Positions 22,004 to 33,818 of a DNA stretch of 64,000 nucleotides are shown in pieces (positions within the stretch are counted from its first letter, which is position 1; each line of letters starts with the position of its first letter). The stretch is from Pseudeuparius sepicola (Eukaryota; Arthropoda; Insecta; Coleoptera; Anthribidae). Below the pieces are notes generated by a model. The model had not been told where the DNA came from and made no database searches. It saw only the letters and a program-made list of their open reading frames with translations. A program made the position numbers and the translations under genes. The stretch spans positions 131,561,373 through 131,625,372 of the forward strand of contig OY987299.1 in NCBI GenBank assembly GCA_963920635.1, given 5' to 3'.

Positions 22004-22956
22004 TAGACCGTCAGACAGTGACAGATTTTCCTTACTGATTTTCTCATTTATGCCTTGGAGAGGGTTGAAAGGTAAATCGATGCTGAGTCGGAAAATAGTA
22101 ATTTTAAGTTTGGCCCCCGGGGAAAACATATGGAAAATTCGATTTTTCAAAACAGAAAAAAGGTACTAATTCTCACTTATGCCATGTTCACCGTATGATT
22201 TCTTATACTATTCCGACCTCGAAAACCCAAAGGCATAAGTAGCGTGTGGAAAAAGAGTTGAATTAAGGGTTTGGCAGGTCACACAAATAATGACTTGGTT
22301 TACTGACTCCGTCAGTTATGCCGTTCGAAATGGTGAAATATATCCTCACTAACCCAAAAATTGATTGGCAGAAGTGACGCGTGGGGAAAAATGCACTTTT
22401 GGGTCGGAAAATAAGGCGGAAAATTTTTTTTTCGTCAACTGATTTTGTCAGGGATAAAATGAATTGCAATAAAACTTTCTATAGTTTCAGAGGCATAAGT
22501 GCAGAAATCAGTGGACGAAAAAAAAATTGTTTTCGACTTATTTTCCGACCCGAAAGTGCATTTTTCCCCACGCGTCACTAACTTCTGCCAATCAATTTTT
22601 GGGTTAGTGAGGATATATTTCACCATTTCGTAAGGCATAACTGACGGAGTCAGTAAACCAAGTCATTTTTTGTGTGATCTGCCAAACCCTCTTAATTCAA
22701 CCCTTTTTCCACACGCTACACTTATGCCTTTGGGTTTTCGAGGTCGGAATAGTATAAGAAATCATACGGTGAACATGGCATAAGTTAGAATTAGTACCTT
22801 TTTTCTGTTTTGAAAAATCGAATTTTCCATATGTTTTCCCCGGGGGCCAAACTTAAAATTACTATTTTCCGACTCAGCATCGATTTACCTTTCAACCCTC
22901 TCCAAGGCATAAATGAGAAAATCAGTAAGGAAAATCTGTCACTGTCTGACGGTCTA
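22004..22956. mobile_element. J-family foldback, near-perfect palindrome
   Basis: It begins TAGACCGTCAGACAGTGACA and ends with the complement at 22956. The arms of about 460 bases each are reverse complements with few differences, around a loop of only about 20-40 bases near 22470-22495. Unlike most foldbacks in this window, it lacks the CAGGGTG/CAGTGTG tip. The short arm frames (60-84 codons) are mirror images and not genes. Diverged fragments occur at 11402 and 13316. Confidence 0.9.
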
Positions 22957-23776
22957 ATAATATTGCTCATTCTTACAATACTCACTATTTATGGTAGAGG
23001 TATCAAACAAAGAGAGAATTTTAGAAATTTTTTACTTACTTATACTACGCGAGATAATCTATAATAACCAATCACATTTTTACGTCAAAGATTAATAGCA
23101 TAAATCCTTTCGCAATGGTCTTTATAATATTTCCCAGAAAAATCAACGTAACCTTGTCCGAGATAGGTTTCGCCTCAAACCAAAATTTATCGCATTTCCA
23201 TTTCCCTAAACGGATCAGATTTTAGATTAGAATTGAAACACACCTACGCCACGCAAGCGTACCTGAATGTGCAGGACCGTATCTGAAGTTTTCAGGAAAT
23301 TATTGTTTAAAAATAATAATGTGTCACCACTCACCATACATGTCATGAAAACTATTTTGTGAATATGTATACAACCGCAGGCTTCTTTCACAAATAAACT
23401 GTATTTGCAGTTTGAGAAAAATATATTGTATTTTGCGCGAAAGAAAATTATAATAGTACGGATCTGGGCCTCATCTGGAGAAAGGTAGTTGTTATGGAAC
23501 AAAGTGCTCGATTCCCAGCAATATTAACACTAACACCATTAAATCTACTAATTTATTATTCGAGCATACTGAAATGGCAAATTACGGCTTGCTACCTTAG
23601 AAAATCTACTCATTACGACTATTACGGTTTCAATATTGACGGTAATGTTTTTTGCGCGCTCGTTTTTTTGCAATTTACTATTGATATTTAAATATAGGCA
23701 CTGTAAAATATGTTATTGCTTTCTGTTTATCAAAATATCGCGGCTTGTGAAATTTGTCGTTTATGCAAATAAATGT
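22957..23776. other. unique AT-rich stretch without gene
   Basis: A 91-codon minus frame (23227-23502) and a 65-codon plus frame have no recognisable features. No repeat termini. Confidence 0.35.
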
Positions 23777-24168
23777 GGGAATAAATTGTGTATTTTTACA
23801 GATAAATAAATAAATATATCTCAAGGTGTCTAGCGAAAATATCAAAATATTTATATTATACGAGGGCATACGCAGCAAAGTTTTCAGAATGTTGTGGAAG
23901 TGAGTGATTGGGATTTGCCACAAATCAGTTAATCAGTTAATAAAAAGGAACTAGAGTACCAATGGGCACATTGGGAATAAATTGTGTATTTTTACAGATA
24001 AATAAATAAATATATCTCAAGGTGTCTAGCGAAAATATCAAAATATTTATATTATACGAGGGCATACGCAGCAAAGTTTTCAGAATGTTGTGGAAGTTAG
24101 TGATTGGGATTTGCCACAAATCAGTTAATCAGTTAATAAAAAGGAACTAGAGTACCAATGGGCACATT
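23777..24168 (+). repeat. 196-bp tandem duplication (two units)
   Basis: GGGAATAAATTGTGTATTTT recurs at 23777 and 23973, giving a period of 196. The two units are nearly identical; one difference is GAGTGATTGG against TAGTGATTGG. The second ends at the repeated ACCAATGGGCACATT. This is a very recent segmental duplication. The mirrored minus-strand frames in it (81 and 60 codons) share their first 40-odd residues only because of the duplication. Confidence 0.9.
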
Positions 24169-24346
24169 ATTATTATTTTAAATCGGAAAATAAAAAGTGT
24201 TTTTATGCAAAAAACAGCAAAAACTTTTGGGTAGATGGTAGATATTTAGAAAAAATGTTCCACAAAGTTCCAAATTATGAATATTAAATAATTTTTATTT
24301 ATGTATGTACCAAGGCAGTGAGATTCAACTTTTTATGAGTCATGTT

Positions 24347-25754
24347 GAGATATAGAGCAACGGCTAAATGGGGAAAAAGTTGCGCAACTTCGAGGTCAAT
24401 AAAATGGCACAGATTTCTAATATCTTTTTTCGTTTTTGGGTTATTTTTAAAAAAGTAAAATTTAGCGTTTTCGATTTTATTTTTTTCTGAAGTTGTTATT
24501 ACAGATAGAAAAAAAAAAGAAAAACACTTTCTTATCACACTTTTTAACGGGTTTTAAGGTGGCTTTTTTAGATTTGTTCTACAACGTTTCGTTTTTGAGA
24601 AATCATTTTCAACTTTATTTTTTAAATACGGACCTGGATTTTTTTGCAGATTTTGAAAGCACTTTTCATTGCAAATACCATGATGTATGTCATGAAGTAT
24701 TTTTTAATGTTTTGAGACAATTTTTCTAATGCGGCCCTGTATTTAATAATAAGAAGTGTAAATATTAATCAGTATTGTCAACAATTTAACTTACAACTTA
24801 TCTTTCAATTGGAGAACTAAAAAAGAACAGCAAAGACTAATAACAGTCACATACGATAACAAAAAATAAATAAAAATCCTCCACCTATAAGGCTTTGAAC
24901 CAACGAATCCAACCCCTTGTCATTTGTCATAACTCCCACTGTATCATTTAGTTAACAATTATTAGTATCATTAGAAATGAAGGGGTACTTTTTCAAATGA
25001 CGGCAAATTTAACATGTCAGCATGTTATACAGTGTGTCCCCAGAGATGAGGTACCGCACTCTTGCAAAGTTTCTTATATTCTTATATTAAGTCATTCATG
25101 ATAAAAAGTTTTTCTAGTTATTAAAATACAATTGGCATGGAAAAAGTTAACATTACTTACACTGGGTGACCACAAAATTGAAAAAACGTTAATTAACATA
25201 AGAGTAAACTGCCTCTATTTGTAGAGATACTGATACTGAAAATAAACTGTAAGTTAAATTGTTGTCAATACTGATTAATATTTAGACTTCTTATTATTAA
25301 ATATAGGGCTTCAATAGAAAAAAAATGAATGAAAAAAAAAATGAATTTTCAGTATAATTGTCTCAAAACATTTTAAAAATATTTCTTGTCATACATCATG
25401 GTATTTGCAATGAAAAGTGCTTTCAATTCAAAATCTGCAAAGAAAAATCCAGGTCCGTATTTAAAAAAATAAAGTTGAAGATGGTTTCTCAAAAACGAAA
25501 CGTTGTAGAACTAATCTAAAAAACGCCATCTTAAAGTCCGTTAAAAAGTGCCATAAGAAAGTGTTTTTCTTTTTTTTTTCTATCTGTGATAACAACTTTT
25601 CAAAATAACTCAAAAACGAAAAAAGATATTAGAAATCTGTTTTTGCCATTTTATTGACCTCAAAATTGCGCAACTTTTTCCCCATTTAACAGTTGCTCTA
25701 TCTCTCACCGTTTGCAATATCCCCATGCTGTTCATTCTTATCCGGGACACAGTA
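24347..25754. mobile_element. Y-family foldback, copy 1 (left tip lost)
   Basis: The right end is TATCCGGGACACAGTATA. The left arm starts inside the family's subterminal block (GAGATATAGAGCAACGGC) where it meets X. The arms pair through CAACGTTTCGTTTTTGAG and GACCTGGATTTTTTTGCAGA and their complements. The intact relative is at 29395-30797. No gene. Confidence 0.75.
25029..25060. repeat. orphan TACAGTGTGTCCCC terminus
   Basis: The tip TACAGTGTGTCCCCAGAGAT lies inside the loop of Y copy 1. No matching opposite end was found nearby. It is probably a truncated insertion. Confidence 0.4.
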
Positions 25755-26212
25755 TATATATATTTTTTTTAAATCGGAAAAAAAAAGTTTTATTAAGCGA
25801 AAAAATAATCATAAGGGATCACCCGTCCACGAACCGACTGCGCGCGGCGTTGCTTGACTTTGACGATCGCTCTACCTAGGTCAAGTATGAGACACGACAC
25901 TTTCTGACAGAAAATCCAAACTGCTGCCTGTTGTGCAGCTTCCATGTAAAATAGATTAATATTTAAACCTACTAAAATATTTATACTGAAAGATTGCGCT
26001 GCTGTAGGTAACATCAAACGTCAGACGCTGTCTCCGCGTCTGATGTTTGATGTTTACGTCTCGCCAAGGCCTACTTATTGAAAAAATCGTACAATAATGG
26101 GCTAATTAAGTGCCGATTTCTGAGCTTTTAATGATGATTTTGAGACACTGCACTGCCGATTTCAAGAAATATTTATTGATGTACCAAGGCACTCAGGTTC
26201 AACTTTTTATTA

Positions 26213-27825
26213 TTTTTTTTCTTGCTAGATTGAGCCATAATGGACCACTCTGCATATAATATCAAATCAAACACGACTGAAATATGTCCGTTTCCTCCTT
26301 TAAAGTACTTTATAAATAAGTAGGGAAAATACAACAACAAATACATATTACGGACATTATTTTCTTCCAGTGTATTTAGACCAAGCGGTATGGGCTTTAA
26401 ATGCCAAGATATCCGAAGGAAAAAATCCCAGATTTATGTGACTAAAAAAACGCGTTAGTGCCCAGTTGCAGGAAGGAGAAAAGCCGAGCACATTGACCAT
26501 GAAAATGTAGGAGTGAGCTGAAATACCACCGGAATTTTTAAGCCCGCCCGCCGTAAATAAGGCGGCCGTAGGGAGTGCTGGCTCTAGAAAACGGCACCCA
26601 GGTTATTGTCAATAAATATCGACATTTTTCGGTTCTTTCGACGAGAAAACCATCGCCTTGCGGCGATCCGGCAAAACGTACCGAGTCTAGCACTTGGAGC
26701 AAGCCTATGGTCGGCAGAGTAAAATCCTCAGACAAATAATAAACATAGACAAATAATTCAATACAATACAGACCCTGCCACGATAAAAAATGTTTAGTAA
26801 CATTATTTGTCCGAGTTAGTAACAGAAATCTAAAAGAAAACAATGATTGCACCATTGCCAAATTTCTTCATAAATTGATCTTGTACTTACGAAATAAATT
26901 TATAACCAACGTAAAAACATCAGTTTGGAGCAATTAGTTGATATCTACAATCTACACAGAGTAAAAATTTGGATAGTTATCATTTTGACAATAAATTTTA
27001 CTGATTTTGTGAATTTACTGATCCTACTTAGCCTATAAATAATATCTTTAATAAATTGCTTATTCTGGCTAACGTGGCAACGTTGCATGAGCTCTTTGTG
27101 ATCGATGCGCATTTACTTTATTATGCCACTGATCCAGAGTTCGTTGTGATTTCGCCGGTTTGCGTTGATATATTTCGAGCGTTTACTTCTGCGTTATTCT
27201 TGTTTTTTTTTTTGTGAGATTTTGAGGTTATCGGATAAAAGACATATAGTTAAGTTAGTAATTAGTGAATTAGAGAGTAAAGTGTTGGATTTGTGGCATA
27301 GGAAACGTAACCTTTGGTTATCATTATGATGCAGGCTTAAGTGTCAAATTTGTTGTTTTGAGTGGGCATTTTTTATGTTGGCAGCCTTTTTAGGTTAGTC
27401 TATCTTTATTATTTGTCTGAGGTAAAACCTCTATAATTTTCTCCCTTGAAACTTATATAGGTCTAACTCTGTTTTTACTATTATAGAATTATTCGCACAC
27501 TCGTGGTTGCTTTTGGGCTATACCTACTCCCAGTTTTTAGTATTGTGAGGATGAGAATTATTATTATTATTATGCCTTTAGCTTACCAACTTTTTGCCTC
27601 CTGGTACGTGTAGGTATACAGGCAGGATGTCCACGTTTTCTAATATTTAAATATAGCATCAACAAAATCTTAAATTAAAAATAAAACACATTTTTAAAGC
27701 AAGATTTGTAATTTGTTTGTTGTTTTTCTAGCATGGAAGAGAGAAATTCAGATACTTATTGAAGGTTGATGAAATAGGTAATAATGCAATAATATTTTGT
27801 TAGTATACATCTACAGGTCATGATA
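26213..27825. other. unique region, partly GC-richer, no gene recognised
   Basis: 26350-26720 is less AT-rich. It carries a 107-codon minus frame (26538-26861) whose N-terminal third is hydrophobic, but which has no splice support or recognisable domain. 27060-27250 resembles a promoter-leader stretch (GTTATTCTTGTTTTTTTT) without a following frame. An ATTATT microsatellite lies near 27560. Nothing further is supported. Confidence 0.3.
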
Positions 27826-29077
27826 TACAGGGTGTCCAACTTTAAAACTGTACAAATCCGTAAAACCTTCATTTTTGGAGATAATCACCTAAACTTTTTT
27901 TGTTTGAAAGGCCTTTAAAAACCGCTTCTTTTGAACTTCCTACCGATTTCAAAATGCAAATCCAGGACCGGCTGCGTTTTTTTTAGACCGCCGATTTTCA
28001 CGAAAACCATTTTGTGATTTTTTTATTTAAAATCTGACCACACAGCGTTAATAAGAACACACCAAAACCCCCATATACCAAATTTGAACAAAAAGTATAC
28101 AGGGAGTTCCATTCTGTAGGGTGACAAAGTTGAGCCAAATAAGAATTTTATAGACATCTGGCGAGTCAAGTGTGCCATGGAATCCCTTCAAAACAGTTAC
28201 ATGGTCAACAGGACCCCTCAAAATGTTGGTGTGAAAAGATTTACTACTAAAATATACACGGTATTTTTCTCTGAGCCATCTCAAAATTCTGAATTTTTAT
28301 TAAACTTTGTACTGGTCAGGAGTGCTCTGGAATTATTGAAAAAATATTAATAAACACAAAAGTAATTCATTTCTTTACAAAATGCCAACCAACAAATAAA
28401 AACAATTTAAATTATTGGACCTTTCTCAACAAAGTCACTGTCTAAGATGATACATTTTCTGTCGTTTCCTGTTGTGGCACATCAGCCACATTAACTGATA
28501 TGGAATTACTCACTGACAGGCTTCTGTATTTTTTAGATTTAGTTCCTTTATAGTATGTGGAGCGGTTTTGATATACTCACATAAAGTTCCAAAAATTCAG
28601 TAATTTGAGATGGCACATATAAGAACACTCTGTATATTTTGTATTGGACTTTTGCACACCAATACCTTGAGTGGTCCTGTTGACAATTCAACTATTTTAA
28701 GGGGATTCCATGGCACACTTGATTTGGAAGATGCCTTTAAAATTACTATGTTGCTCATCTTTGATACCCTGCAGAATGGAACTCCCTGTATATATTTTTT
28801 CAAATTTCAAATTTGGTATATAAGGGTTCTGGAATGTTGTTCTGATTAACGCTGTAGGGTCAGATTTTAAATAAAAAAATTGCTAAATGGTTTTCGTGAA
28901 AATCGGGGGTATAAAAAATTGCAGCCGGCCCTGGATTTGCATTTTGAAAGTGGCAGGAAGTTCAAAAGAAGCGGTTTTTGAAGGCCTTTCAAACAAAAAA
29001 AAAAGTTTAGGCGATTATCTCCAAAAATGAAGATTTTACGGATTTGTAGGTACAGTTTTAAAGTTGGGCACCCTGTA
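27826..29077. mobile_element. K-family foldback, copy 2
   Basis: It begins TACAGGGTGTCCAACTTTAA and ends CACCCTGTA after the inverted copy. The arms of about 550 bases flank a loop around 28370-28450. Both arms carry an inner TACAGGGAGTTCCATTCTG. Frames with FHGTLDSPDVY / FHGTLDLEDAF occur in mirror positions. Confidence 0.85.
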
Positions 29078-29394
29078 GATATAGTGACCGGCAAAAAGTA
29101 CACACCATATGGAATATATGTATGGGGTACATAGGTATGTATCATGTGTATAAATAAAAAAGGGCAAGATACTTTATGAAAATAGCAATAATAGTGATAA
29201 AGTAAGGTAAAGCCAAAATTTACAGGTAGCGATGAAGTTCAATAGCAACAAACTAAATACAGGAAAACATTAGCCCACAAAATCTCATAATATCATCATG
29301 AAATAACTTTAATATGTACAATATTACCTAATTTAAACGTATATTTATAATAAACTGAGGCATTGGTAGCTCAATAAGCAATAATGGATCATTA
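29078..29394. other. AT-rich spacer
   Basis: No gene or repeat terminus seen. Confidence 0.4.
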
Positions 29395-30797
29395 TACACT
29401 GTGTCCCGGATAAGAATGAACAGCATGGGGATCTTGCAAACGGTGAGAGATAGGGCAACGGTTAAATAGGGAAAAAGTTGCCCAATTTTGAGGTCAATAA
29501 AATGGCACAAACAGATTTTTAATATCTTTTTTCGTTTTTGAGTTATTTTGAAAAAAGTAAAATTTTGCGTTTTCGATTTTATTTTTTTCTGAAGTTGTTA
29601 TCACAGATAGAGAAAACAGAAAAACACTTTCTTATGGCACTTTTTAACGGGCCTTAAGATGGCGTTTTTAGATTTGTTCTACAACGTTTCGTTTTTGAGA
29701 AACCATCTTCAACTTTATTTTTTTAAATACGGACCTGGATTTTTTTTTGTAGATTTTGAAAGCACTTTTCATTTCAAATACCATGATGTATGACACGAAA
29801 TATTTTTAAAATGTTTTGAGACAATTATACTGAAAGTTCCTTTTTTTCCATTCATTTTTGTCTAATGCGGCCCTGTATTTAATAATAAGGAGTCTAAATA
29901 TTAATCAGTATTGACAACAATTTAACTTACAGTTTATTTTTACTTCGAAAACTTAATATTTTTAAATTGTACGGCCCTGCGTCTGGTAAAGTGTTTTCCT
30001 CTGTTGTAATACATTCGTTCGGCCTCTACACTATTTCTGTGCCACAAGATATAACATGCTGACATGTTAAATTTGTCGTCATTTGAAAAAGCACCGTCCA
30101 TTTGAAATGAAATAAATTGTTAACTAAATGATACAGTGGGAGTTATGACAAATGACAAGGGGTTGGTTTCGTTGTTTCAAAGCCTTCTAGGTGGAGGATT
30201 TTTATTTATTTTTTATTATCGTATGTGCCGTCCTTTTTTTAGTTCTCCAATTGAAAGATAAGTTGTAAGTTAAATTGTTGACAATACTGATTAATATTTA
30301 GACTTCTTATTATTAAATACAGGGCCGCATTAGAAAAAAAATAATGGAAAAAAGGAATTTTCTGTATAATTGTCTCAAAACATTTTAAAAATATTTCTTG
30401 TCATACATCATGGTATTTGCAATGAAAAGTGCTTTCAAAATCTGCAAAAAAAATCCAGGTCCGTATTTAAAAAAATTAAGTTTTAGATGGTTTCTCAAAA
30501 ACGAAACGTTGTAAAACAAATCTAAAAAAGCCATCTTAAGGCCCGTTAAAAAGTGCCATAAGAAAGTGCTTTTCTTTGTTCTCTATCTGTGATAGCAACT
30601 TCAGAAAAAATAAAATCGAAAACGCAAAATTTTACTTTTTTCAAAATAACTCAAAAACGAAAAAAGATATTAGAAATCTGTTTGTGCCATTTGATTGACC
30701 TCGAAATTGCGCAACTTTTTCCCTATTTAACCGTTGCCCTATCTCGCACCGTTTGCAATATCCCCATGCTGTTCATTCTTATCCGGGACACAGCGTA
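29395..30797. mobile_element. Y-family foldback, copy 2 (intact)
   Basis: It begins TACACTGTGTCCCGGATAAG and ends with the complement ACACAGCGTA at 30797. The arms are about 550 bases each. Subterminal block: CATGGGGATCTTGCAAACGG, then GGGCAACGGTTAAATAGGGA. This block is recognisably shared with families A, H and T. The 78-codon frame at 30589 is part of the arm. Confidence 0.85.
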
Positions 30798-31637
30798 TAT
30801 TAAAAACAAAATATTTTACCACTAACGGGACTTGTGATGACTAACTACAGCAGCTCCCTCACATTCAATTTTATGTGGTAAACAATTTTAAAAAATAAAT
30901 TGCTTTCGACAAAACAAACATATTATTATGCAATATCATATCATCTCGACCAATCACACCAAATGTTTAGTATAAAAACGCGAAAAAAAATTCTCCATTT
31001 AAAACGAGCGTTTTCGGCAAATCCCTCACCATCGCTTACCAAGTACGCTTGTCTCGCCTAGGCCATCTAGCCGGCCCCGCCGACGCTCATTGTCGGGAGC
31101 GTTATTTCTTTATTAGCTTTGCTGATAAAGTGGCGGCTTAATTTAATGAGCCTGCCAGTGCCGGTGCCCGCAGTAAATACGACAAATGCCGATGGAAGGC
31201 CGACGGGCGGTCGACCAGGATTCAGGATACGGCGGTCCGGCGCTCGGCGCTGCCAGTTGTTGAGCGCGGAGAGAGGTGACGATAAAAATCAATTAGTGAT
31301 AACGAGGTGCAATATAATCGGCTTGTTTGCGTGGATTCGACCATCAAACGGACATAAAAGTCCCTTCTTTATATTTATACTTGGTTGGCCATACTGGGTG
31401 GTTCAGTAAAGACCACACAGCAAATCAACCTTAGCATCCGAGTAACGTGGCGCTCATGGTTCAGAGCAGGGACTCTTTTTAAAATCACATAAGAAAAGAG
31501 AAGCCGTGAGGGGAAGTTTGTTTTCTGTTGACTCCAAGGAGAGACCACAAGGGGGCTGATACAAGGTTATGTTATCCATTTAATTTCAATTGGGTTTTTC
31601 GCCACCAAACTGATCGAAAGGCAACTTTTTCAAGTTG
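30798..31637. other. unique island, GC-rich at 31000-31400
   Basis: 31030-31330 is GC-rich, non-repetitive and contains TTTATTAGCTTTGCTGATAA and CTTAATTTAATGAG within GC-rich context. A 96-codon plus frame has low-complexity composition and no recognised domain. This is one of the better candidates in the window for conserved host non-coding DNA. Bases 31400-31637 are ordinary spacer. Confidence 0.35.
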
Positions 31638-32230
31638 CCTGGAAAATTCATAAATTCTTAACAGTGAATGAACGAAACTTTAAACGTGTAACTCAAAAAA
31701 TAACTTCAACAAATTTGTTTTCTGAGCTTTCGAAGAATAAATCTTCCTCCTTTCTCAAAGATCGTGCCACGTCAAAGTGAAGTGACAGATTAATAAATTT
31801 CAGGTTAAAATGTCATGACAACAGAAACAATAGCCTAGCCACCTGCCTGATATTGTACCCTGTGTTCTATCTAATTATCTATACTAACTTCTCTTTGAAT
31901 AAGTGGCAATAATATTTTACTGAATTCCACTGAACATTCAGCAACACAGTTGTCCGTATTTCCTAGAATAAATGCAGATTCTTTAATTTTTCGTCTATTT
32001 CCTACTTCTTCTTTGAGAATTGGTTTGGACCTATCCCACAATATCCTATGATTGTTATTAAAAGAATGTTCACATATTTTTTACTTAGAAATTTGATTTT
32101 GCCTGATATAATTATTATGTTCTTTTAAACGAACGTTAAATGGCCTAAAAGTCTCCCCAACATAGAACTTTCCACATATATGCCATCAGGTTTTATGTGA
32201 CATGCCAGTGCCATAGATTCTAAAAAAGGC
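31638..32230 (-). pseudogene. Penelope-like retroelement, GIY-YIG endonuclease remnant and 3' end
   Basis: On the minus strand, 32190 downwards encodes CGKFYVGETFRPFNVRLKEH, a good GIY-YIG-type nuclease core (G-K-F-Y-V-G, then R, then E-H). It continues NNYIRQNQISK, an in-frame stop, then KICEHSFNNNHRILWDRSKP and EEVGNRRKIKESAFILG to a stop near 31888. This layout, with a C-terminal GIY-YIG domain ahead of a 3' tail, is typical of Penelope-like elements. The tail (31638-31880) recurs at 1647-1850. There are at least two in-frame stops (one just before the WHICGKF stretch), so it is dead. I could not find the reverse transcriptase upstream. Confidence 0.65.
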
Positions 32231-33476
32231 AAAATATTTCCCATCATAATTCACAATTTTGAACTTTTCTAACTTCCAGATACTCAGATGTGTCAATTAA
32301 AGGTAATGCGGCCGCCTGTAGTAGTCCCATTAATTGCTACCAGATTTTTCCTGTATCACCTTTAGTAATCCCATAATTCCCATTACGAATGCCTTACGTG
32401 TAAGTAGATAGTTCAAAACAACTTAATCGTATTTCGAAAATTTTAAATTATTAAGCAGGTAGCTTCAGTCAGGTCTTTTTTTAAAGAGTTGTTATCTACG
32501 ACTACAAGTTTATTTTAAATTTGTGAGGTACCTTGGGAGAAAAATAAAATTACAAAAATTTTATATTGAACACCGAGAAAAACTACATGATTAGAACTAC
32601 TAGACCTAATCTTATTAGTCCATCCCGAAATCTGTGAAAGTTCTTTGGGTAGATACATTCAACAAGGAAAGAAATTTCAAGTATACATATTACAAATGGA
32701 TTGAGGAATCTGGTAACAAGGTCCAAATTCTTAAATAAGCAAAATCGGCACTACTGAACTTACCATTCTTATTACCTAAATTCGTGGAAATAATTGCTGG
32801 AAATCAATTTCAACTAAAATAAATTTCTTTCATTTGACAGTTGCCACATTCTGCACTTGTATACACAAAATTGTCAAGTCTAATTTTTAGAAATCATGGA
32901 AGCCATTATTAATTTTTAACAACAATCAAAGAACCTGTTATATTCATATATTCACCAATAAAACGGCATACTTGGCATCACTGAGACCATTAGAATGAGG
33001 AAAGAATAGGCCTCACTTTGGAAAGTATAATGTTGGGTCCCCTTACTTTATAGAGTCCCTGGTTGAGAGCAAACGACTACGATGAGCGCTGTTGCCACAT
33101 TTCATTATTCAATCTTATTCTGCAAGGTTATGAATAAGAAATAGGTACTTATCTCTATGTTATTTATCCTTTCGGTAACATCTACCTACGCATTTTGGTT
33201 ACTCGCTTGAGATAAGCCAGAGACAGGCTCAACTGCTATATTCTTACCGAGGGGGTCTAAGCATGTTACAATTAGGTGAACATTTTAAAAGATTATTACT
33301 TATTCTCATTATTCATATGTTGCACAATATGAGCTGCTCAACAAGTTTAATAGCTCAAGCCCCCCTATCCTGTGTAATATTCCACGGTCGACCTACCCTT
33401 TCCCACAAGTTTTTACCTCATTGAATGACAAAAGCAGGCGGCTTCCAGTTCGGCAGTCGCTAGAGTAGCCGGCCAC
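32231..33476. other. AT-rich unique stretch
   Basis: It probably contains diverged remains of the same retroelement near 32230-32450, but no reverse transcriptase motif could be read. Minus-strand pieces such as FVYTSAECGNCQMK (about 32830-32880) look protein-like but are broken by stops. Nothing firm. Confidence 0.3.
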
Positions 33477-33606
33477 CTAGATCTCGTCGTAATATGCGCA
33501 GTAGGCGACTCCGATTGTCCGTGGCGGTGAATTCAAGGCACACTCGATGAGATTGATATTGTGCTCGCAGATGAAAAGGGTCTCTACCGTCTTGCCGGAT
33601 ATCCCT
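33477..33606 (-). CDS. probable terminal coding exon, unknown protein
   Basis: On the minus strand an open frame of about 43 codons runs from just after an AAAG/AGGG junction at 33606 to a TAG at 33477-33479. It reads GISGKTVETLFICEHNI, then NLIECALNSPPRTIGVAYCA and YYDEI-stop. Its codons are strongly biased to C/G in third positions (ACC CTT TTC ATC TGC GAG CAC), unlike surrounding DNA. That is why I regard it as a real exon rather than a chance frame. An acceptor-like CGTAAAG lies on the 5' side, but the pyrimidine tract is weak. I recognise no family; several Cys suggest a secreted or metal-binding protein, which is speculation. The opposite-strand 68-codon frame is its shadow. Confidence 0.4.
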
Positions 33607-33691
33607 CTTTACGAGTACACGGCAGAAATCTTACTAAGCACTGACGGCAGTTCTAAAGGACGTGTACTGAGACCTGAGAACGATATTTTTA

Positions 33692-33818
33692 TATACAGTG
33701 TGTCCCTAAAAGTTGGAGAAATCTATTTTATTTATTTGTTACGAAAATTCTAACCTGTCTTGCCAGATGCCCTTAAAATTACTATTTCGCTCAACCTTGA
33801 CACTCTGCAGAATGTATA
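33692..33818. repeat. foldback scrap (TACAGTGTGTCCC tip plus K-family segment)
   Basis: A TACAGTGTGTCCCTAAAAG tip at about 33693 is followed by a K-like segment (GCCAGATGCCCTTAAAATT, CTTGACACTCTGCAGAATG) that abuts element L. Confidence 0.5.

Larger units (their letters stand above)
24299..26212 (-). mobile_element. X repeat copy 2 (minus), split by a Y-family foldback
   Basis: The minus-strand end of X (TATGTACCAAGGCAGTGAG) lies at 24299-24346. The X body resumes at 25757 (AAATCGGAAAAAAAAAGTTT) and continues through the 5S-like core (complement near 25816-25880) to GATTTCAAGAAA at about 26160-26170. The region between is a Y foldback. The X terminal hairpin seen in copies 1 and 3 is missing, so the insertion was accompanied by loss. 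Confidence 0.6.

Noticed and set aside
28048..28284. Conserved FHGTLDSPD-type small protein in K elements
   Set aside because: The same frame appears in both inverted arms of every K copy because the arms are homologous DNA. Lengths and ends vary and there is no start context or codon bias.
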